Shown in pieces: positions 54,753 through 62,994 of a DNA stretch of 64,000 nucleotides. Below the pieces are notes generated by a model. That model saw only the letters and a list, made by a program, of their open reading frames with translations, did not search any database and was not told the DNA's origin. The stretch is from positions 186,001 through 250,000 of the forward strand of contig NZ_JAAOIZ010000005.1 in NCBI RefSeq assembly GCF_013184525.1, read 5' to 3'. The DNA is from Chryseobacterium sp. LAM-KRS1. GTDB taxonomy: Bacteria > Bacteroidota > Bacteroidia > Flavobacteriales > Weeksellaceae. The translations under genes and the position numbers were made by a program. The number at the start of each line of letters is the position of its first letter. Position 1 is the stretch's first letter.

Positions 54753-56329
54753 GACATTTTGCAGAACTGATCAACGCTTTGGAAAGCACCAATAAAACCA
54801 ATGCCAAAATTGATGCGATCATTGATTATCTTGAGCGTGCTCCTGATGAAGATAAAGTATGGTTTATTGCCTTATTTACAGGCAAAAGACCCAAAAGGAA
54901 TATCAATACAAACTATATGAAAGAATGGGCTTTGGAGATTACAAAGCTGCCTTTCTGGCTTTTTCAGGAAAGCTACTTTTCTGTCGGGGATCTTGGAGAA
55001 ACACTTTCTCTGATTCTTCCGCAACCTACCGAAAAAATAGAACGAAGTCTTTCACAGTGGATGAATGATATTGTGAACTTAAAAGAAAAGACAGAAGCTG
55101 AGAAAAAAGAGTTTGTCTTACAATCGTGGAATGGGCTGGATTATACGGAACGATTAATATTCAATAAATTACTGGGCGGAAGCTTCAGGATCGGCGTATC
55201 GGATAAAACACTGATTAATGCGCTTACAAAGTATTCCGGACAGGAAGCCAGTGCACTAATGCACAGTATGATGGGGAAATGGAATCCCGGTGAAGTTTCT
55301 TTCCAGGAACTGATCTCCGCCGAAAAAGTAAATACAGATAATTCACGTCCTTATCCATTTTGTCTTGCCTATCCTTTGGAGAAAGAGCTTTCGGAATTGG
55401 GAGATCCGGATGAATGGCTCGTCGAATACAAGTGGGATGGAATCCGCGGGCAGATCATCAGGAGAAATGATGAAGTATTCATCTGGTCCCGGGGTGAAGA
55501 GTTGGTAACAGAACAGTTTCCTGAAATTGCAGAGTCTGTAAAGGCCATGCAGGGGAATTTTGTCATAGATGGAGAAATACTTGCGGTAAGGGATGATAAA
55601 GTTTTAAACTTTAATGAATTACAGAAAAGGTTAAACCGTAAAAATGTCACCAAAAAAATGCTTACTGATGTTCCTATCGAAGTATTTGCCTATGATCTTA
55701 TTGAGCTTGAGGGAAATGATCTGCGCGAAAAGCCTATCTCAGCCAGAAGAGCAATGCTAGAAGAATTATTCCTGAATGAAAATCCCGAAAAATTAAAGCT
55801 GTCAGCAATCGTTGATTTTGAAAGATGGGAGGAACTGGATCAGATCAGGGAAAGCTCCAGGGATATTAATAGTGAGGGTTTAATGCTTAAACAAAAAAAC
55901 TCTCCGTATCATTCAGGACGGAAAAAAGGAGATTGGTGGAAATGGAAGATCAATCCCATGACCATTGACGCAGTGCTGATCTATGCTCAAAAAGGAAGTG
56001 GCCGACGAAGTGCTTACTATACCGACTACAGTTTTGCAGTTAAAAATGGAGATTCACTGGTAACAATTGCTAAGGCTTATTCAGGATTGACGGATAAGGA
56101 GATCATGGAAGTAAGCAGGTTTGTTAATAAGAATGCGATTGAAAAATTCGGTCCTGTCCGGACTGTAAAGGCGGAACTTGTTTTTGAAATTGCTTTTGAA
56201 GGAATAGGTTTCAGCAGCAGGCATAAAAGCGGGGTGGCTCTACGTTTTCCGAGAATCGTAAGATGGCGGAAAGACAAAACGGTCGATGAAATTGATGATC
56301 TTGAAGAAATAAAAAAACTGATACAATAG
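54749..56329 (+). CDS. ATP-dependent DNA ligase (ligase-associated repair operon)
   Basis: 526-residue ATP-dependent ligase of the type found with Lhr-like helicases (cisplatin damage response group). The AMP-accepting lysine is K228 in VEYKWDGIRGQI. Downstream motifs include FVIDGEILAV, EGLMLKQKNSPY and WWKWKINPMTIDAVLIYAQ. An N-terminal alpha-helical DNA-binding domain and a C-terminal OB fold flank the nucleotidyltransferase core. Translationally coupled to the exonuclease gene and followed directly by the helicase gene. Confidence 0.94.
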   Translation: MRHFAELINALESTNKTNAKIDAIIDYLERAPDEDKVWFIALFTGKRPKRNINTNYMKEWALEITKLPFWLFQESYFSVGDLGETLSLILPQPTEKIERSLSQWMNDIVNLKEKTEAEKKEFVLQSWNGLDYTERLIFNKLLGGSFRIGVSDKTLINALTKYSGQEASALMHSMMGKWNPGEVSFQELISAEKVNTDNSRPYPFCLAYPLEKELSELGDPDEWLVEYKWDGIRGQIIRRNDEVFIWSRGEELVTEQFPEIAESVKAMQGNFVIDGEILAVRDDKVLNFNELQKRLNRKNVTKKMLTDVPIEVFAYDLIELEGNDLREKPISARRAMLEELFLNENPEKLKLSAIVDFERWEELDQIRESSRDINSEGLMLKQKNSPYHSGRKKGDWWKWKINPMTIDAVLIYAQKGSGRRSAYYTDYSFAVKNGDSLVTIAKAYSGLTDKEIMEVSRFVNKNAIEKFGPVRTVKAELVFEIAFEGIGFSSRHKSGVALRFPRIVRWRKDKTVDEIDDLEEIKKLIQ

Positions 56330-56330
56330 T

Positions 56331-58781
56331 TTGAGTGCTTTTGAACATACCAACGGATTTAAGGTTATCCAGCAATGGATGGCTGAAAAAGGCAATACCC
56401 CATTTAAATTCCAAACGGATACCTGGTGGAAATTTGGAAACGGATACAGCGGAATGGTTATTGCGCCTACGGGATTTGGTAAGACCTATTCCGTGTTTTT
56501 GGCGTTAATTACAGATTTTCTTAATCATCCTGAGAAATTTAAAAAAGGACTTAAAATGATCTGGATCACTCCTCTCCGATCCCTTTCCAAAGATATTGCT
56601 AAAGCCATGGAAGAAGCTATCAATGAAATCGGGTTGGATTGGACAGTAGGTGTCAGAAATGGTGACACTGATCCTAAAACAAGACAGCAACAGGTAAAAA
56701 ATATGCCTGAAATCCTTGTCGTAACACCGGAAAGTTTACACCTGCTTCTAGGACAGAAAAATCATGTCAGATTCTTCCAGAATCTTCATTGTATTGCTGT
56801 AGATGAATGGCATGAGCTGCTGGGATCCAAAAGAGGTGTGATGGTGGAACTGGGAATTTCACAGGTCAGAAAATACGCTCCAACACTAAAGATCTGGGGA
56901 ATTACCGCCACAATAGGCAATCTTGAAGAAGCAATGGATGTTCTGATACCGTATGATGTAAAAAAAGTGAAGATCACGGCCAAACAACATAAAAAGATCG
57001 ATATCATTCCTGTTTTTCCGGATGAAGTTGAAATTTTACCGTGGGCTGGGCATCTCGGGGCTAAACTGGCAGATAAAATTGTTCCCATCATTCTGGAATC
57101 CAAATCTACCATTGTTTTTACGAATACCCGGAGCCAGAGTGAAATGTGGTATCAGCTGCTTTTAAATGCATATCCTGATTTTGCCGGGCAAATTGCCATT
57201 CACCATAGTTCCATAGATGCTCATTTAAGGATCTGGATTGAAGAAAACTTAAGTAACGGCAAATTAAAGGCTGTTGTTTCTACTTCATCTTTAGATTTAG
57301 GTATCGACTTTAAACCTGTTGATACAGTGATCCAGATAGGATCAGCAAAAGGAGTCGCAAGATTTCTGCAACGGGCAGGAAGAAGCGGACACTCCCCTTT
57401 TGAAACTTCAAAAATATATTGTGTTCCTACCCATTCCCTGGAGCTGATCGAGGTGGCAGCATTGAAGGAAGCCGTCAAACAGAAAGTTATAGAGCCCAGA
57501 GAGCCTCAGGTTTTGTGTTTTGACGTATTGGTTCAGTTCCTGATGACTTTAGCTGTAGGTGATGGTTTCTACCCTGACGAAACCTATCAGAGAATTAAAA
57601 ACATTTATACTTTCCAGGAAATAAGGGATGAAGAATGGCAGGCTATAATAGATTTTCTTACCATTGGCGGCAGTGCTCTGAAAAGTTATGAGGAGTTTCA
57701 TAAGGTAGTTATTATGGAAGATGGTTTGTTTAAAGTTACTTCCCGCAAAATAGCTATGCTGCACAGAATGAACATGGGAGCGATTGTAAGTGATGCCATG
57801 CTGAAAGTGAAATTTATTTCCGGAGGCTATATCGGAATGGTTGAGGAATATTTTATTTCAAAGCTTAAAAAAGAAGAGAAGTTCATTTTGGCTGGAAGAG
57901 TTCTTGAGGTAGCAATGGTGAAGGATATGACCGTTTATGTACGGTTGGCAAAGGGAAAAGCTCTGGCTCCGAGCTATCTTGGAGGAAGGTTACCTTTAAG
58001 TTCAAATCTGGGGCATTTCTTAAGGGAAAAACTTTCCGGTGCATTGAATCCTTCATCTTCGGAAAAAGAGCTGAAATTTTTACATCCATTATTGGTTAAT
58101 CAGGAAAAAAGGTCCCATATACCGAGAGAAGATGAGTTTCTGGTAGAACTTATTAAAAACAGAGAAGGTTATCATTTGTTTATGTACCCTTTTGAGGGAC
58201 GTTTAGTGCACGAAGTGATGGCTGCCCTGATCGCTTTCAGGATTTCAAAACTGGCTCCCATTTCATTTTCAATGGCCATGAACGATTACGGATTTGAATT
58301 GTTCAGTGATAAGGAGATTCCGATACATGAAGATAATCTGCAAAAAATCCTGACCCGGGATAATCTTATGGTTGATGTAATATCGAGTATTAATTCGGCT
58401 GAAATGGCCCGGCGAAAATTCAGGGATATTGCTGTGATCTCCGGAATGGTGATTCAGAATTTTCCCGGACAACAAAGATCGAACAAAGCTTTGCAAAGCT
58501 CAGCAGGCCTTATTTTTAAAGTATTGGAAGACTATGATCCCAATCACTTCCTTGTTCGTCAGGCCTATACGGAAGTCTTCAACATGCAGCTTCAGGAGCA
58601 AAGGCTCGTGGAAGCTTTTAAGAGAATAGAAAAATCAAAGATTGTTTTAAAATATTCCAATACTTTTACCCCTTTAAGCTTTCCTATTAAAGTTGACAGT
58701 CTTCGTCAGACGCTTTCAAGTGAAGGGTTAGATACGAGGATACAAAAGCTGATACAACAGGCGACTAAGGGAAGGAAATAG
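56331..58781 (+). CDS. Lhr-type DEXH helicase (ligase-associated)
   Basis: Superfamily 2 helicase of 816 residues. Walker A is APTGFGKTYSVF and the DEXH box reads VDEWHELLGSKRGVM, the Lhr signature. WITPLRSLSKDIAKA, WGITATIG, STSSLDLGIDF and QRAGRSGH are motifs Ia, III, V and VI. The C-terminal half carries the Lhr-specific winged-helix and beta-barrel regions. The start is TTG at 56331, one base after the ligase stop; the next ATG (residue 17) would cut into the conserved N terminus. Confidence 0.93.
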   Translation: MSAFEHTNGFKVIQQWMAEKGNTPFKFQTDTWWKFGNGYSGMVIAPTGFGKTYSVFLALITDFLNHPEKFKKGLKMIWITPLRSLSKDIAKAMEEAINEIGLDWTVGVRNGDTDPKTRQQQVKNMPEILVVTPESLHLLLGQKNHVRFFQNLHCIAVDEWHELLGSKRGVMVELGISQVRKYAPTLKIWGITATIGNLEEAMDVLIPYDVKKVKITAKQHKKIDIIPVFPDEVEILPWAGHLGAKLADKIVPIILESKSTIVFTNTRSQSEMWYQLLLNAYPDFAGQIAIHHSSIDAHLRIWIEENLSNGKLKAVVSTSSLDLGIDFKPVDTVIQIGSAKGVARFLQRAGRSGHSPFETSKIYCVPTHSLELIEVAALKEAVKQKVIEPREPQVLCFDVLVQFLMTLAVGDGFYPDETYQRIKNIYTFQEIRDEEWQAIIDFLTIGGSALKSYEEFHKVVIMEDGLFKVTSRKIAMLHRMNMGAIVSDAMLKVKFISGGYIGMVEEYFISKLKKEEKFILAGRVLEVAMVKDMTVYVRLAKGKALAPSYLGGRLPLSSNLGHFLREKLSGALNPSSSEKELKFLHPLLVNQEKRSHIPREDEFLVELIKNREGYHLFMYPFEGRLVHEVMAALIAFRISKLAPISFSMAMNDYGFELFSDKEIPIHEDNLQKILTRDNLMVDVISSINSAEMARRKFRDIAVISGMVIQNFPGQQRSNKALQSSAGLIFKVLEDYDPNHFLVRQAYTEVFNMQLQEQRLVEAFKRIEKSKIVLKYSNTFTPLSFPIKVDSLRQTLSSEGLDTRIQKLIQQATKGRK

Positions 58782-58811
58782 AAAAAGAGAGTAAATAGAG
58801 CAAAGAAAAAA

Positions 58812-58834
58812 GAGAAAAGAGAAAAGAGAAAAGA
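58812..58834 (+). repeat. Purine heptamer tandem repeat (GAGAAAA, 3.3 copies)
   Basis: Three exact copies of GAGAAAA plus two further bases in the spacer between the helicase and pdeM genes. It shares its 7-base period with the pyrimidine-rich repeat 30 bases downstream. Confidence 0.85.
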
Positions 58835-58862
58835 CCGGAATACTCAATAATCTTTAACTTTG

Positions 58863-58919
58863 CCTCTAACCTCTAACCTCTAACCTCTAACCTCTAACCT
58901 CTAACCTCTAACCTCTAAC
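58863..58919 (+). repeat. Heptanucleotide tandem repeat (CCTCTAA, 8.1 copies)
   Basis: Eight perfect copies of CCTCTAA ending 6 bases before the pdeM start codon. The position inside the leader of a co-transcribed gene means copy-number change by slippage would alter leader length without touching coding frame. Confidence 0.95.
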
Positions 58920-58925
58920 AAATAA

Positions 58926-59570
58926 ATGAACATCGCCACAAAAAACGTAACCATTCAATCTGAAATCTTCACCTTAACCAATCAGCGCGCTGTATTTTGG
59001 AAAAAAGAGAAAGCACTGATTTTATCCGATCTCCACATCGGGAAAACAGCCCATTTCAGAAAAAATGGAATTGCTTTGGCGAACCATGTAATGAAAAGTG
59101 ATCTGGAGCGTCTTTCTGTGCTGATTGCTTATTTTCAGCCTGAAAAATTTATTATGGTAGGCGATCTGCTTCATGCCGGAAATAATTCTGATGTGGATGA
59201 ATTCTGTGCATGGAAAAATCAATACCCAGATCTGAAATTCTATCTTGTGGAAGGAAATCATGACCGGATTTCCAAAGTGCTGGATGAAAAATTATGTCTT
59301 GATTTTAAAGCCGATGTGCTTGAATTAGGAGATATCCTGTTTATTCATGATTTCGACAATTCGAATCCGAAGTTCCAGATTACAGGGCATATCCATCCGG
59401 GATTTGTCATCAGCTCTCCGGTTAAAAACATCCGTCTTCCATGTTTTGTAAAAACATCCGGACAGTTGCTTCTTCCGGCTTACAGTGAATTTACCGGATT
59501 AGATACAAAGAATCTTCCTAAAGGAGGAAAATTCTTTGTTTTTACCGATGCCGAGATCTATGAAATTTAA
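58926..59570 (+). CDS. pdeM: Ligase-associated endonuclease PdeM
   Basis: Metallophosphoesterase-fold nuclease of 214 residues, fourth member of the ligase-associated repair operon. Phosphoesterase motifs: ILSDLHIGKTAHFRKNG, MVGDLLHAGNNSDVDE, VEGNHDR and ITGHIHPG, giving the full set of metal ligands. It begins 144 bases after the helicase stop; that spacer contains two heptamer repeats. Its stop overlaps the convergent GNAT gene by 4 bases. Confidence 0.92.
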   Translation: MNIATKNVTIQSEIFTLTNQRAVFWKKEKALILSDLHIGKTAHFRKNGIALANHVMKSDLERLSVLIAYFQPEKFIMVGDLLHAGNNSDVDEFCAWKNQYPDLKFYLVEGNHDRISKVLDEKLCLDFKADVLELGDILFIHDFDNSNPKFQITGHIHPGFVISSPVKNIRLPCFVKTSGQLLLPAYSEFTGLDTKNLPKGGKFFVFTDAEIYEI

Positions 59571-60097
59571 AATTGTTTATTCAATGTTTTCTTCATCATA
59601 AGATCTGTCTGTTCTTCATTGCCTAAACGGAAAATATGTTTGTCAAATTCCTCAAAACCGTTTTTTTTATAAAAACTAACAGCCCTATGGTTTTCTTCCC
59701 ATACGCCAAGCCAGATATAAGCCTTATTTAGCTCTTGGGCAGTGTTTAATGCTTTTTCATAAAGAAGCTGACCCACTTTTTTACCGTGATGGCTGCTCTT
59801 TACATAGATTCTTTCAATTTCAAGTGACGAATGGTCCTGTAACTCAGTCTGTGCAGTTCCAGAATTCAGTTTCAGATATCCGATCGGGTTATCTTCTTCC
59901 CAGGCAATAAAAAAATAAGATTCGGGATTATTCAATTCATCAGTCAGTTTTTCTTTATTAAAACTTTTTTCAAGATAAAGATCCATTTCTTCTTTGGAAT
60001 TGCTTGCTGCAAAGGTTTCCGAAAAAGTTTCTTTTCCAAGGATCTGAAGGATATCCAGGTCTTCCGGAAATGCTTTATTGAGTATTATCGAGCTCAT
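59567..60097 (-). CDS. GNAT-family N-acetyltransferase
   Basis: 176 residues from the ATG at 60095-60097; the longer frame adds a hydrophobic stretch unlike the family and is rejected. The acetyl-CoA-binding motif is IYVKSSHHGKKVGQLLYEKAL, preceded by PIGYLKLNSG and followed by LGVWEENHRAVSFYKKNGF, typical of RimI-like or polyamine/antibiotic-type GNATs. Substrate unknown. Divergent from the MBL hydrolase gene. Confidence 0.88.
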   Translation of the reverse strand: MSSIILNKAFPEDLDILQILGKETFSETFAASNSKEEMDLYLEKSFNKEKLTDELNNPESYFFIAWEEDNPIGYLKLNSGTAQTELQDHSSLEIERIYVKSSHHGKKVGQLLYEKALNTAQELNKAYIWLGVWEENHRAVSFYKKNGFEEFDKHIFRLGNEEQTDLMMKKTLNKQF

Positions 60098-60262
60098 ATT
60101 TACTGTTGCTATTACTAATTGTAAAATTACAAATAGATTATAAAAAGGGATGGATACAGAGTTGATAAAAATTGACATTTTTGATAATAACATTGGTTTT
60201 ACCGATAGTTTGTATTGAAAATAAAGTTTTCAATATTTACAAATATTCAGGAAATTTGCAAC

Positions 60263-60994
60263 ATGAAAATCATTCCACTAAAAGAAGGTAATTTTGTAGC
60301 CAGCCCAACCAAAGACTTCAGTCTTTTAACCACGGGGAAAATTGATCTTGCCCAAGGAATAAAAATGGCTGTACAACCTTTTCTGATCATTACTAAAAAC
60401 GATTATATTCTGCTTGATACCGGATTGGGCTGGAAAAATCAAACAGGAAAAATGGTTATTTTAGACATTCTGGAGAAAGAAAATATCAGCCGTCATCAGA
60501 TTACCAAAGTCCTGCTCTCTCATTTACATAAAGATCATATCGAAGGAGCGATCCTGCACCTAGAAACCGGCTTTGAGGCTACTTTCCCCAATGCTGACCT
60601 ATATATCCAGAAGCGTGAATTGGAATATGCACGTGAAAATACCGGAAATCCATCGTTTGATTTCGATACCTTGGATAAGCTTGTTCAATTACCAAACATC
60701 GTCTGGATGACTGATGATAAAGGCAGCATTACCAGTGAAATTTCTTACCAAGTGGTTGGAGGACATACTCCTTTTATGCAGGTTTTCTGGATCACTGAGG
60801 ACGGGCAAACGGCCTTTTATGGTGCTGACGATTTGCCACAGGAAGCCTATCTGCACTATCATCTCGCTTATAAAAGCGATTTTGATGGCAGAAAAGCTAT
60901 GGAATTACGACAAGACTGGCAAAAGCAAGCCGAAGAAAAACATTGGAATATATTACTGTATCACGATCTTGATAAAACTTCTATACAGTTCTAA
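60263..60994 (+). CDS. MBL-fold metallo-hydrolase
   Basis: 243 residues from the ATG at 60263. The zinc motif HxHxDH is LSHLHKDHIEGA, with LLDTGLGWKN before it and GGHTPFMQVFW and GADDLP after it, which fits lactonase or general hydrolase members of the metallo-beta-lactamase fold. The final LLYHD supplies another possible ligand. Substrate unknown; a quorum-quenching lactonase role cannot be inferred safely. Confidence 0.84.
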   Translation: MKIIPLKEGNFVASPTKDFSLLTTGKIDLAQGIKMAVQPFLIITKNDYILLDTGLGWKNQTGKMVILDILEKENISRHQITKVLLSHLHKDHIEGAILHLETGFEATFPNADLYIQKRELEYARENTGNPSFDFDTLDKLVQLPNIVWMTDDKGSITSEISYQVVGGHTPFMQVFWITEDGQTAFYGADDLPQEAYLHYHLAYKSDFDGRKAMELRQDWQKQAEEKHWNILLYHDLDKTSIQF

Positions 60995-61000
60995 ATCCTC

Positions 61001-61342
61001 CTATAAATCATTAAACCACTTGTAAATGTCTGTTTCAGAGGGAATGAATAGCTTTTTTCTGATTCTGTTTTTCCTGTTCTGGATGGCTTTTGGCGTTACA
61101 AAAGTATAGGTTGCAATCTCTTTTGTTGATAAATTCAGTTTTAGATAAACACAAAAAATCAATTCCGAATTTTTTAAATCGGGTTGTATAAGGGATATTT
61201 TTTCAAAGAAATTGGGATAAACTAATCTGAATTTATTCAATAGACGTGGAGAATTTTCTTTGGCTAATGCTATAATTTCGTCTTGAGCAAAAAATTTTTC
61301 GTTTAAATCTTCTAAATTAAATCCAGGTTTTTCGTTTTTCAT
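61001..61342 (-). CDS. Small LuxR-like helix-turn-helix protein
   Basis: 113 residues. The C-terminal half (NSELIFCVYLKLNLSTKEIA followed by TPKAIQNRKNRIRKKLFI) is the LuxR-type DNA-binding unit normally found at the end of large TPR-containing Bacteroidota regulators, here with only a short N-terminal helix region. It may be an independent short regulator or the tail of a decayed larger gene; no upstream reading frame supports decay. Convergent with the MBL gene, 6 bases apart. Confidence 0.7.
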   Translation of the reverse strand: MKNEKPGFNLEDLNEKFFAQDEIIALAKENSPRLLNKFRLVYPNFFEKISLIQPDLKNSELIFCVYLKLNLSTKEIATYTFVTPKAIQNRKNRIRKKLFIPSETDIYKWFNDL

Positions 61343-61589
61343 AATATTTTTCTCATCTCTACTAGTTTCTGCAACGGTATCATTTTATTACACTGCTACA
61401 GAGTTTAATACGCTTTCTCACTATTATTTTTAATACATTTAGAATCTTCTGATTGTTATTGAAAACAATAGGACACCATTAATTTTTTAGACTGAACTAT
61501 TTTTTACAATTCCTTCATACCTTTAAAAATAAAGTTTGCTTTAACAAAGACAAAGAAAGAAAAAATGATTAAATTTTTGTTAAATTAAA

Positions 61590-61799
61590 ATACCACATAG
61601 ATACCACGCTACTCTCTCTATAGTGCCAGTCAGATTTATTTTTAGTGTTTTTTCCAGATTCCGCATTTTTTAAATGAGAATTCAAATGTACACCGCTTCA
61701 CTCATTACTTTTTATGATCATGATCAATGTTTTTCTATTTTGTTATAGCAGCATGTTTCCACATACCGACAAATAAAATACGTGGTACTGATGTGGTAT
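61590..61799. repeat. Inverted repeat, 19-base arms 172 bases apart
   Basis: ATACCACATAGATACCACG (61590-61608) and the reverse complement of 61781-61799 (ATACCACATCAGTACCACG) agree at 16 of 19 positions, and similarity continues weakly outward. Each arm also contains a direct repeat of TACCAC. It could be a small non-autonomous element or a pair of regulator sites; no target duplication was seen. Confidence 0.6.
61714..61727. promoter_or_regulatory. FNR/Crp-type operator candidate
   Basis: ATGATCATGATCAA differs at one base from the FNR/FixK consensus TTGAT-N4-ATCAA, and its core TGATCATGATCA is a perfect 12-base palindrome. It lies about 180 bases upstream of a Crp/Fnr-family gene, suggesting autoregulation. 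Confidence 0.5.
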
Positions 61800-61845
61800 G
61801 TTATTTTTAGGAAATTACCAAAAATTAGTCTCTCTTTACCAAACA

Positions 61846-61862
61846 AAGGTAGCAGCTACCTT
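61846..61862. promoter_or_regulatory. Perfect 8+8 dyad before the Crp/Fnr gene
   Basis: AAGGTAGC-A-GCTACCTT, a perfect inverted repeat with one central base, 42 bases before the ATG. Possible repressor or autoregulatory site; in RNA it could form only a strained hairpin, so a protein-binding site is more likely. Confidence 0.45.
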
Positions 61863-61903
61863 ACCAGCACATTTAATTTTTGACCTTATAAGCTGATATT
61901 ACC

Positions 61904-62497
61904 ATGATAAATGAAGATCTATTGCTTTCCTATGGAGCAGAAGTTAAAAATTATAAATCAGGCGACACGATATTCCGGGAAGGAGAACTTGCACTACATT
62001 ACTACCAAATTATTAAAGGAAAAATAAAACTCAATAATTATACGGAAGACGGAAAAGAATTCATTCAGAATATTTTTTCGGATGGGAATAGCTTTGGAGA
62101 ATCCATTTTGTTTGTCGATAAACCCTATCCCATGAACGCGGAATCCCTCACCCCCTCCGCAGTCCTCAAACTCTCTAAATCGGATTTTTTAATTTTAATG
62201 AAAGAAAATCCTGAAGTTTCCAACAATATTTACCAGTGTATGGCAGAACGGATGTATTACAAATATGTTATGTTGTATAATCTTTCCGTTCAAAATCCCG
62301 CTTCCAAATTAAAACTCTTAATGGATTATCTTAAAAGCTATGACGAAAATAAGACACCGTATTCTTTTCAAATCCCTTTAACCAGGCAACAATTGGCTTC
62401 TTTAACAGGGCTTCGTGTAGAAACTGTAATTCGTGTTATAAAAAATATGGAAAAAGAAAATGAATTAAAAATTGTGAACCGAAAAATTTTCTATTAA
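61904..62497 (+). CDS. Crp/Fnr-family transcriptional regulator
   Basis: 197 residues: cyclic-nucleotide-binding-like beta-roll (about 18-110; FREGELALHYYQIIKGKIKL, FGESILFVDKPYPMNAES) and a C-terminal winged helix (LTRQQLASLTGLRVETVIRV). There is no N-terminal cysteine cluster, so it is not an oxygen-sensing FNR with an iron-sulfur cluster; the effector is unknown. The PPC-domain gene follows 21 bases later and is probably co-transcribed. Confidence 0.9.
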   Translation: MINEDLLLSYGAEVKNYKSGDTIFREGELALHYYQIIKGKIKLNNYTEDGKEFIQNIFSDGNSFGESILFVDKPYPMNAESLTPSAVLKLSKSDFLILMKENPEVSNNIYQCMAERMYYKYVMLYNLSVQNPASKLKLLMDYLKSYDENKTPYSFQIPLTRQQLASLTGLRVETVIRVIKNMEKENELKIVNRKIFY

Positions 62498-62518
62498 TTT
62501 TAAGCAAAACTAACTATC

Positions 62519-62974
62519 ATGAATTCACAAATTGTTACCGGCAATCTATGGACCGCTCACAGAATTGAAGATTACTACATTGTAAAGCTTCAGGACAAAG
62601 CAGATGTTCTGGATGCTTTAAATGATTTTGTCTCGTATGAAAGGATCAAATCAGGAAATTTTTCGGGTGTAGGAATCGTCAAAGAGATGACCCTTCGCTT
62701 TTTAGAGCCTATTGTAAAGAAGTATCTATATACCCATTTAAATAATCCCATAGAAATTCAGAATATTTCAGGAGCTGTTTCAGATCACGAAGGAAAAATA
62801 TCCGTTTCCTTGAATGCTACCCTCGAATGGAGAAATGAAACCACATTATCGGGTCAGCTGATTGATGCTAAAGTGCATGGTTGTACGGAATTCCTGTTTT
62901 ATTCTGCAGATGACCGGATAATCACCGATGAGTTTCTGGACCTCTGCCATACCAGCTTCTGGAGTTTTAATTAA
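62519..62974 (+). CDS. PPC-domain (DUF296) protein, histidine triad lost
   Basis: 151-residue paralogue of the protein at 25951-26415; both share GNxWTA near the start, LxDFVxxxxIKSG, NISGxVS and the LxDAK segment. The three histidines of the other copy are replaced here: HLH becomes SLN and GHL becomes GQL. It therefore probably cannot bind metal in the usual way. Encoded right after a Crp/Fnr regulator. Function unknown. Confidence 0.82.
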   Translation: MNSQIVTGNLWTAHRIEDYYIVKLQDKADVLDALNDFVSYERIKSGNFSGVGIVKEMTLRFLEPIVKKYLYTHLNNPIEIQNISGAVSDHEGKISVSLNATLEWRNETTLSGQLIDAKVHGCTEFLFYSADDRIITDEFLDLCHTSFWSFN

Positions 62975-62994
62975 TTGTATTATCCAAAAATACT

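Larger units (their letters stand above)
61343..61903. other. Non-coding region of 561 bases with dyads
   Basis: AT-rich stretch between the divergent small HTH gene and the Crp/Fnr gene. No plausible coding sequence. It holds a 19-base inverted repeat (61590-61608 and 61781-61799), an FNR-like dyad between its arms (61714-61727) and a 17-base dyad close to the Crp/Fnr start (61846-61862). A minus-strand TACATTTG (61690-61683) matches a -7 box, without a matching -33. Confidence 0.7.

Noticed and set aside
58863..58919. CRISPR array or telomere-like repeat
   Set aside because: The unit is 7 bases with no spacers, so it is a simple tandem repeat; similarity to CCCTAAA telomere repeats is superficial in a bacterial operon leader.
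61590..61799. Firm call as a transposable element
   Set aside because: Arms match at 16 of 19 positions but no target duplication or second copy was seen in the window.
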